Assembly: GCA_900552585.1 (NCBI GenBank)
Contig: USAB01000067.1
Span: 1 to 10,104, forward strand
From: an uncultured Coriobacteriaceae bacterium
Lineage (GTDB): Bacteria; Actinomycetota; Coriobacteriia; Coriobacteriales; Eggerthellaceae
Direction of reading: 5' to 3'
Length of the DNA stretch: 10,104 nucleotides
The notes beneath the pieces are model-generated. The model worked only from the letters and a program-made list of their open reading frames with translations, ran no database searches and was not told where the DNA came from. Every line of letters starts with the position of its first letter. Position 1 is the first letter of the stretch. Shown piece by piece: positions 5,589 to 10,104 of the stretch. The position numbers were made by a program, and so were the translations under genes.

Positions 5589-6920
5589 TCAAACGGAATC
5601 TGCGCCGTTGGCATGGAGCGCCTGCAGGTATTCGGGCGACAGACCCGAGTCTGCCAGCGTGATCAGGATGCCGCCGACAACCATTCCCGCGCACGCTGCC
5701 AGCACGCACCGGAGAATGCGGTGCGTTTCGAAGAAGGAGGCTTTGTCGCAGATGCCGAAAAGGTTCGTGCTGAGCAGCCAAGCGGGAGCGAAGAAGACCA
5801 GCACCCCTGCAAGGGTCAGGCATGCCCGCGCCAGCGCTTCGGGGTAGGAAAGGCGCCATGGCTCCAGCGCAATCTGCAATCCGCCCATGGTCAGCAGCGC
5901 CATGAACGAGGTAGAGGCGACCAGCCAGATCTTTGCCGGAAGGGAGCGCTTGCGTCGGGGGTGCTTCGGCGTTGTCCCAATGCCGGCAGCCTTTGTCCGC
6001 TCTCTGATTTGAAGGGGACCCGGCGCGGTAGACCGCGGTGATGCCTCCTCTGCCGTGACTGCGGCGTTGTCTGCGGTCGCGGACCATTGCAGGGCGGTGA
6101 TGAGCGCGTCGACGTTCGCGAAGCGCTTTTCCGGCGCTATCGCCGTGCATTCGCGTATGATCTGCCGGGTCTGTTCGGGTAGGGCGGCACCCGGATGATC
6201 GGCGGCTGTATTCGACAGCGAACGTTCCAGGTTCGGTGCAGGATCCGTGCCGGTGAGCAGGAACCAATACAGCATGCCCAAGGCAAATATGTCCGTGCGT
6301 TTGTCGCTTTGGCCGAATCCGAACTGCTCGGGTGCGGCATACCCGCGCGTGCCCCAGGTATGGGTATCCTTGTCGGATGTCGGCTTGTACGTTCGCGCGA
6401 TGCCGAAGTCGATGATGCGCACGCCCTGCTTGCCCATGACGATATTGTTCGGATTCAAATCGCGGTGGATAATCGATGGCGTGCAGGCATGCAAGGCTTG
6501 TACGCCCCGGGCGATCTCGATTAGGGTTGTGCGCGCTTTGCCGTCGGATAGGGGACCCCGGTCGTCTATGACCTCACGGAGGGTCCGTCCTTCCACGAAG
6601 TCCCGTATGATCTCTATGCCGTCAGGTGTTTCCTCAACAGATCGAATGCGCACGATATACGGCGAGTCGATGTGGGAAAGCGTGCGGTATACCTGTTGAA
6701 GAGCATCGTCGTGCCGGCAGAAGAGCTTCCGTATGCGCTTGCGCCCCTGATCGTCGCACTGAAGCTCCGTTCGTTCGCCGTCGCGTTCCTTCAGCACACG
6801 GATAGGCCGCCACCCGTCCGGATTGCATCGGTCGAAATCTTCGACCAAAGCAGTCAAGTCCGATTTCAAGTTATCGGGGAATGCGTCGTCGGCATCGCTT
6901 TCCGATCGGCTACCTTGCAT
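5589..6920 (-). CDS. Membrane-anchored Ser/Thr protein kinase
   Basis: A 443-residue Hanks-type kinase. The N-lobe contains KRIRKLF (61-67), with a candidate ATP-anchoring Lys65. The catalytic loop is HRDLNPNN (152-159): base Asp154, magnesium-binding Asn159, and Asn156 where Lys is usual. DFG is at 171-173 and APEQ at 196-199. A linker rich in Ser/Pro/Arg (about 285-328) leads to three predicted transmembrane helices at about 331-352, 366-387 and 402-423, so the kinase domain faces the cytoplasm. I chose the ATG at 6920 because it overlaps the stop of the HTH gene by 11 bp (6910-6920), typical of translational coupling; a longer frame upstream reads antisense-like sequence through the HTH gene. 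There are no PASTA or other sensor repeats after the membrane region. It converges with the HypA remnant, leaving 13 bp. Confidence 0.9.
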   Translation of the reverse strand: MQGSRSESDADDAFPDNLKSDLTALVEDFDRCNPDGWRPIRVLKERDGERTELQCDDQGRKRIRKLFCRHDDALQQVYRTLSHIDSPYIVRIRSVEETPDGIEIIRDFVEGRTLREVIDDRGPLSDGKARTTLIEIARGVQALHACTPSIIHRDLNPNNIVMGKQGVRIIDFGIARTYKPTSDKDTHTWGTRGYAAPEQFGFGQSDKRTDIFALGMLYWFLLTGTDPAPNLERSLSNTAADHPGAALPEQTRQIIRECTAIAPEKRFANVDALITALQWSATADNAAVTAEEASPRSTAPGPLQIRERTKAAGIGTTPKHPRRKRSLPAKIWLVASTSFMALLTMGGLQIALEPWRLSYPEALARACLTLAGVLVFFAPAWLLSTNLFGICDKASFFETHRILRCVLAACAGMVVGGILITLADSGLSPEYLQALHANGADSV

Positions 6921-7377
6921 CGCCGATGGTGTCCTCGCCGAATTCGTAGAGCGCTTCGTCTGCCGCTGAAAGCGAAAGGCCGTGTTCAAGGCAGAAAATG
7001 ATGATGGCATCGCGCCGATTGCGGGCATATAGGCGGCTGCATTGCGCGTGCCAAAGCAGTCGCTGCGCCTCCCGCAGAGTGCAGCGCGCTCCAAAACATA
7101 ACCCCAGGGCTTTGTTACGGCTTACGCCCTTCGAATTGCGCCCGTTGATGACATCGTAGGCATGGTTGTAATTCATGCCGGAGTTCTTGATGAGCGTGCT
7201 TTGTCCGATATCCTTTTCTCGCATGAGGCTGTGGAGGTAGCCGGGCAGATCCCTTTGGATGTTCGGTCCGATTCCGGCGGCGTCTTCAATCGTCGGACTT
7301 TCCAGAATCCCCTCGAGCGCCTGCTCGGTCAGAGACGTTTCGCACAGGGTGTGCGTTTCAGCATTCGAATCGGCCAT
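6910..7377 (-). CDS. HTH (XRE-like) regulator paired with the kinase
   Basis: A 155-residue protein. After a polar N-terminus, about residues 46-80 (YLHSLMREKDIGQSTLIKNS, then MNYNHAYDVINGRN) form an XRE-like helix-turn-helix. About residues 86-152 form a second helical block (SRNKALGLCFGARCTLREAQ, then RRDAIIIFCLEHGLS), a pattern I have seen in Firmicutes and Coriobacteriia proteins placed before Ser/Thr kinases. The ATG at 7377 has AAGGA 5-9 bases upstream; a GTG 42 bases further up extends the frame but lacks a ribosome binding site. The stop overlaps the kinase start, so the two are one unit. A kinase substrate role for this protein is a plausible guess, not shown by sequence. Confidence 0.8.
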   Translation of the reverse strand: MADSNAETHTLCETSLTEQALEGILESPTIEDAAGIGPNIQRDLPGYLHSLMREKDIGQSTLIKNSGMNYNHAYDVINGRNSKGVSRNKALGLCFGARCTLREAQRLLWHAQCSRLYARNRRDAIIIFCLEHGLSLSAADEALYEFGEDTIGDAR

Positions 7378-7453
7378 GTTTCCTTCCGGATTCCGACTTG
7401 CAAGAAATTCCGACGACACGCCAGGGCGTGGTATTCGGGAATCGGTGAAACTG

Positions 7454-7462
7454 ATTCTAGCA
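7454..7462 (-). promoter_or_regulatory. Extended -10 promoter element for the HTH-kinase pair
   Basis: The minus strand reads TGCTAGAAT, an extended -10 (TGn plus TAGAAT), 77 bases upstream of the HTH start and downstream of the stop of the 53-residue ORF. No good -35 is visible at 16-18 bp, which extended -10 promoters can tolerate. It places the HTH-kinase pair in its own transcription unit. Confidence 0.45.
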
Positions 7463-7494
7463 GTTCAGTGGCTGAAAATGCGTCAGAACTTGGG

Positions 7495-7656
7495 TCAGGG
7501 CTCCATCAGCGGGCGCGTATGAATCCAAGGATGCGAATCCTTGAAGGATTCGAATGGTATGCGCTCAAAAGGCTTACCCTCCGCCGCCGATTTGGCCGCT
7601 TCGTCGACGCGATCCCATAGGCTGCCTTCCAGCACGGAATCGGTAATCTGCGTCAT
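7495..7656 (-). CDS. 53-residue conserved-looking small protein, function unknown
   Basis: The frame from the ATG at 7656 reads MTQITDSVLEGSLWDRVDEA, then KPFERIPFESFKDSHPWIHT, ending RPLMEP. The composition is protein-like (balanced charges, Trp residues, helical first half), unlike the upstream in-frame extension to 7782, which is Arg/Pro-rich and looks non-coding. AGGA lies a few bases before the ATG. There is no signal peptide or membrane segment. I do not recognise the family; it could be an intact small protein or the C-terminal end of a longer gene whose front is lost. It is on the same strand as the HTH-kinase pair but 117 bp ahead with a promoter between, so it is probably separate. 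Confidence 0.5.
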   Translation of the reverse strand: MTQITDSVLEGSLWDRVDEAAKSAAEGKPFERIPFESFKDSHPWIHTRPLMEP

Positions 7657-7791
7657 ATGTCCTAAACCGGTATGGTCACGGGCATTTCCCGGCATGCCTG
7701 CTGGTCGTGCGGCTTTTATCGTTATCCGCCAGTACGGGTTTAGTTTCGGTCGCAGCCGCGGGACTCTAACCAGCGCAGGCATGCTGAGGCA

Positions 7792-7800
7792 TGATATAGT
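7792..7800 (+). promoter_or_regulatory. Extended -10 element TGATATAGT directly before a terminator
   Basis: TGA-TATAGT fits the extended -10 consensus TGnTATAAT except for one base. Transcription would begin near 7806-7808, only a few bases before the terminator stem at 7811. No -35 is evident. It could be chance, or the start of a very short RNA. Confidence 0.3.
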
Positions 7801-7810
7801 AAGAAACCGA

Positions 7811-7857
7811 GCGGATGTTCGGCCTACAATTGGGCCTTTTACATCCGCTTCTTTTTA
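7811..7857 (+). terminator. Intrinsic terminator (possibly bidirectional)
   Basis: Stem GCGGATGT (7811-7818) pairs with ACATCCGC (7841-7848), 8 bp perfect, with an inner GGCC/GGCC pairing, and is followed on the plus strand by TTCTTTTTA. On the minus strand it is followed by TCGGTTTCTT, a weaker U-rich tail that could end the operon coming from 9725. A second, competing 8-bp repeat, AAACCGAG (7804-7811) and CTCGGTTT (7861-7868), encloses it. Confidence 0.65.
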
Positions 7858-8029
7858 TTCCTCGGTTTTCCATCTTTTCTGTCAATTATCATCTCGTAAC
7901 GCAATTCATACGCTCGAGTCTGAGAACGGGGAAGCGCGGGAGCCCGAGGACGGGGCATCGCCGGAGCGGGAACGCGCGGACCGCCCGCTTCTACCCGGGT
8001 GTCCACGCGCGGCACACGCCAATCGCCGG

Positions 8030-8736
8030 TCAGCAATCCCTCCTCCTGGAGTCTTCATTGGCGGCAGGGGTCGCCCTGATGGCGAAGGCGCCCAGGAGGA
8101 GCACCGCGAGGAAGGCTCCGGCGCCGCAGCATACATCCATAACGAAGGCGAATAATCCGCCAGCCTCGCCGAAAGTCGCCACCATGGAGTGCTGGAGCGA
8201 CAGCATGGAGATCGCCGCCGCGGCGCACGAGCAGTCGCGAAACGCGACGAGAGCCTCCATCCCACGTCTCTGGGCTCTCACGGCGCCGGCTATCGCGAAC
8301 GCCAACTCTCCGAACACGTAGGTCGCCGTGGCTATCATGAGGATCTCTCCTCGCCCGGTGTCTGGCGACTCGACCGCGAGCATAAGCTCCATCGCCACCA
8401 CTATCGGAAGCAGCGCAACAATGCGATGCCGCAGATGGGGCGCACAAGACGGTCCCTTCGGTCGCCACGTCCCGAAAGACGTATGATGGCGGGCACCCTC
8501 ATTGCGCCGAGGACCGCGTAGGCACCGGCCAAGAGCGCGAACCACGCGGAGCCGCCCGCTGCGGCCAGCATTCCGTTTGCAAGCGAGAGCGCCAGCGTCG
8601 CGAAGGTCCCGGCTATCGCCGCCTTCTTCGATCGGGTCGCCCATGCAGGCATGCCACCGAGAGGTCGCATCATGCGAGAAGGATTCGCACCGAACGGTTT
8701 TTGCGTGCACGCGGTTCCGGGCGCCAGCTTCCTCAT
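8030..8736 (-). pseudogene. Multi-pass membrane protein interrupted by one frameshift
   Basis: The first part (8736 to stop 8401) encodes 111 residues with hydrophobic segments at about 38-60 and 64-86, including GGSAWFALLAGAYAVLGAMR, and then ICGIALL followed by RCFR-stop. From about 8420 a different frame continues convincingly as LPIVVAMELMLAVESPDTGR, then ATATYVFGELAFAIAGAV, AISMLSLQHSMVATFGEAG and a last helix, ending at 8030. Joined at ...CGIALL/LPIVV..., the product (about 235 residues) resembles a family of uncharacterised multi-TM proteins of Clostridia and Coriobacteriia that share the GSAWF...YAVL and SMLSLQ...FG patterns. The span is 707 bp, one base short of a multiple of three, as expected for a single-base deletion. 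The ATG overlaps the stop of the TetR gene as ATGA, showing an originally coupled operon. Sequencing error is the alternative. Confidence 0.72.
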
Positions 8737-9350
8737 TCGCCACCGGCCCTTGCCGCGACGGCTTCGGCGCCGCCGGGAAGGACGCAGTCGCATATCAGCC
8801 TCGCCACGAGCTCCACATCGTCCTCGCAGCCGTTTCGCGCCCATTTCTGCACTATGGCTGCGATGCCCGTCAGGTAGTAGACCGCCCGGTAGCTCCACTC
8901 CCTCTGCGGCACCCCGAACCTCGCCAGGACGGGGTCGATCACATCTTTGCAGAGGCGCTGGAAGACCATGTCGGTCTTCATAGCGCGAGGACGCTCGATG
9001 TACGCCCGGAAGACGGGGAGGTTGCCCTTAACGAACGAGAGGTAGGGAATCACGAACTCGGGAGTGATGGTGGCGAGGCTGACGCGGGGCCCCACGCCGA
9101 TCTCTGCGGCGAAGTCGGGCCTGATCCCGTCGAAGGTGGTCAGGAAGCTTCGCATGGTGCCCTCCATGCATTCGTCGAGCAGGTCGCCCAGCGTGCGGTA
9201 GTGCAGGTAGAACGTAGAGCGGCTCACCTCCGCGTGCTCGCAGATCTCCTTGACGGTAACGAACTCGAAGTCCTTCTCGACGAGAAGGCCGATGAGCGCC
9301 TCGTCCATCCGCTGCGCCGTCCTGAAGTACTTGCTTTGAGACCTGTCCAA
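8733..9350 (-). CDS. TetR-family transcriptional regulator
   Basis: A 205-residue regulator. The helix-turn-helix is at about residues 29-55 (VTVKEICEHAEVSRSTFYLH), followed by a helical ligand-binding domain. The start is TTG at 9348-9350, supported by a full AAGGAGG at 9358-9364 with a 7-base spacer; the next internal Met (residue 15) would cut into the first helix. Its neighbours are the small two-TM protein 21 bp upstream and the frameshifted membrane protein overlapping by 4 bp downstream. The arrangement suggests a self-regulated operon in which the regulator controls these membrane proteins. The ligand is unknown. Confidence 0.87.
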   Translation of the reverse strand: MDRSQSKYFRTAQRMDEALIGLLVEKDFEFVTVKEICEHAEVSRSTFYLHYRTLGDLLDECMEGTMRSFLTTFDGIRPDFAAEIGVGPRVSLATITPEFVIPYLSFVKGNLPVFRAYIERPRAMKTDMVFQRLCKDVIDPVLARFGVPQREWSYRAVYYLTGIAAIVQKWARNGCEDDVELVARLICDCVLPGGAEAVAARAGGE

Positions 9351-9357
9351 CCCCGGC

Positions 9358-9364
9358 CCTCCTT
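9358..9364 (-). promoter_or_regulatory. Shine-Dalgarno site that decides the TTG start of the TetR gene
   Basis: The minus strand reads AAGGAGG seven bases before the TTG codon (9348-9350). No ATG or GTG in frame has a comparable site. Confidence 0.7.
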
Positions 9365-9371
9365 GCGTTCC

Positions 9372-9725
9372 CTAGTTGCCTTCCGCGACCTCTCGCGCGA
9401 GCTCGAGGATCTCGAAGGCGTACTTCTCTTTGCCCTTCATCAGGTTGCGCTTGTACAGCGGATAGTTGACGGAGACCATCGCGATTCCCAGCAGCCCGAC
9501 GACGATACCGCCCGCCATGGCCGCGGTGCCCGAGCCGAGCACCCCCATGGAGAGGCACATGCCCGTCCCCAGAACGAGAGAACCGACGATGCCCAAGGTG
9601 AATGCGGCCACGATGGCGGGGCGCTTCGCCTTGGCGTCGAGCTTCTTGAGGGCGGAGGTCTTCGACGTGTTCTTCGGAGTGTATTCGTTGACGAGTGACT
9701 CAGCGTAGATCTTGTCTGCGTTCAT
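9372..9725 (-). CDS. Small two-TM membrane protein, uncharacterised
   Basis: A 117-residue protein. A charged N-terminus (NADKIYAESLVNEYTPKNTS, 2-21) is followed by a basic stretch, two transmembrane helices at about 36-60 and 66-88 joined by a short Gly/Ser-rich turn, and a charged cytoplasmic tail (KRNLMKGKEKYAFEILELAR, 92-111). The pattern matches a small family common in Clostridia and Coriobacteriia next to TetR genes, sometimes labelled dihydropteridine reductase in automatic annotations. I see no reductase motif and do not accept that label. The ATG at 9725 has AAGGAG 9 bases upstream. It is first gene of the operon with the TetR gene and the broken membrane protein. Confidence 0.85.
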   Translation of the reverse strand: MNADKIYAESLVNEYTPKNTSKTSALKKLDAKAKRPAIVAAFTLGIVGSLVLGTGMCLSMGVLGSGTAAMAGGIVVGLLGIAMVSVNYPLYKRNLMKGKEKYAFEILELAREVAEGN

Positions 9726-9749
9726 TCGGGAGTGCTCCTTTCGATTGCT

Positions 9750-9771
9750 TGTTCGACACTCTCATTGAACG
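9750..9771. promoter_or_regulatory. Imperfect inverted repeat upstream of the small membrane protein
   Basis: TGTTCGA near 9750 and TTGAACGA near 9764-9771 form an imperfect inverted repeat (core GTTC/GAAC exact, outer bases partly matched) 25-46 bp upstream of the ATG at 9725. Its position and size suit an operator for the TetR protein of the same operon. The match is modest and could be chance. Confidence 0.3.
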
Positions 9772-9921
9772 ATGCGCGAAAGGGGATTTGAACGACACGG
9801 GCGGGTTTTTGCGTCCATTTCCGAATTCATGGCAGGTGCGATACCGGAACACCACGCTTCTAGAATGTCAGATTGATTACTGATGACCAATTAGAGGGCA
9901 GTAACAAAACCGGCTCGGCGT

Positions 9922-10104
9922 TCAACCCATGCTGGCAAGCGCGCGGTCGAGATGAGCGATGAGGAGAGGGAAGGGCTTGCTCCCTCTTGAACAGCTAGAG
10001 AACACGCCGGCAGCCTGCCATCTCGCCCGTTCTTCGTCGGCGTGTTCGGCCAGGTAGTTCATCCTCTGATACGGCGTCGCCTCTATTTCGACCAGGCGCA
10101 GCAC
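9922..10104 (-). CDS. C-terminal end of an unrecognised gene (runs off the right edge)
   Basis: The minus-strand frame is open from the window edge to a TGA at 9922, giving 60 residues ending LLIAHLDRALASMG. The edge codon is GTG, but with no upstream sequence visible it is as likely an internal Val of a longer protein. Composition is soluble and charged (IEATPYQRMNYLAEHADEER), with no recognisable motif. I cannot assign a family. It may be a true gene tail or a chance frame. Confidence 0.35.
   Translation of the reverse strand: MLRLVEIEATPYQRMNYLAEHADEERARWQAAGVFSSCSRGSKPFPLLIAHLDRALASMG

Larger units (their letters stand above)
7657..8029. other. 373-bp gene-free stretch
   Basis: No frame here looks coding. 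The stretch holds a 10-bp inverted repeat, GCATGCCTGC (7692-7701) and GCAGGCATGC (7775-7784); a plus-strand extended -10 (7792-7800); an intrinsic terminator (7811-7857); and a TTGACA on the minus strand (7881-7886) without a good -10. Composition changes from A/T-rich (7840-7910) to very G/C-rich (7920-8030). Confidence 0.5.

Noticed and set aside
5589..7094. Longer kinase start at 7094
   Set aside because: The extra 58 residues run antisense-like through the HTH gene in another frame; the ATG at 6920 overlapping the HTH stop is far better supported.
8055..8468. Third minus-strand frame of 137 codons in the broken membrane gene
   Set aside because: Arg/Ser-rich with no hydrophobic pattern; the membrane helices continue in the other frame.
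8502..9698. Plus-strand open frame of 398 codons
   Set aside because: Antisense to the TetR and small membrane protein genes, with low-complexity Arg/His/Asp-rich composition and no motif.
9775..9800. tRNA 3'-end-like string (GTTCAAATCCCC on the minus strand)
   Set aside because: The flanking bases do not form a T-stem and no acceptor, anticodon arm or CCA follows, so it is not a tRNA and not good evidence for an attachment site.

Overview
The window is GC-rich and tightly packed, with mixed ATG/GTG/TTG starts backed by AAGGAGG-type ribosome binding sites. The protein families are ones I associate with anaerobic gut Actinobacteria of the class Coriobacteriia (Eggerthellaceae-like). That placement is an inference from family resemblance and composition; there is no rRNA or other marker to confirm it. 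I see no tRNA, rRNA, CRISPR array, transposase or integrase.

Left block (1-3021, all minus strand): a TetR/AcrR regulator (GTG start at 3021), a 240-bp spacer rich in inverted and direct repeats, an S-adenosylmethionine synthetase homologue (start 2217), and 21 bp further on an MMPL/RND-family exporter that runs off the left edge. The MetK homologue keeps most of the family signature but has Lys and Asn where two active-site aspartates are expected. A regulator, an altered SAM synthetase and an exporter in one block look like a regulated unit rather than housekeeping methionine metabolism. This is the most interesting part of the window.

Middle block (3298-5575, plus strand): a membrane-anchored protein with a Ser-rich linker and two tandem DUF3862/BamE-like domains; a 526-bp intergenic stretch holding a strong two-stem hairpin whose U-rich side faces the minus strand; an Ala-rich helical protein with one textbook EF-hand loop; and a short remnant of the nickel-insertion protein HypA, truncated at both ends and lacking one zinc-ligand cysteine.

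Right-middle block (5589-7656, minus strand): a 53-residue orphan ORF, then an overlapping pair made of an HTH regulator and a membrane-anchored Ser/Thr kinase. An extended -10 promoter lies in front of the HTH gene.

Right block (7657-10104): a gene-free stretch with a plus-strand promoter-like element directly in front of an intrinsic terminator. It is followed by a minus-strand operon of a small two-TM protein, a TetR regulator with a TTG start, and a membrane protein broken by a single frameshift. At the far right is the tail of an unrecognised gene. The coding part of this block looks richer in G/C at third positions than the left half, which may mean a different origin.
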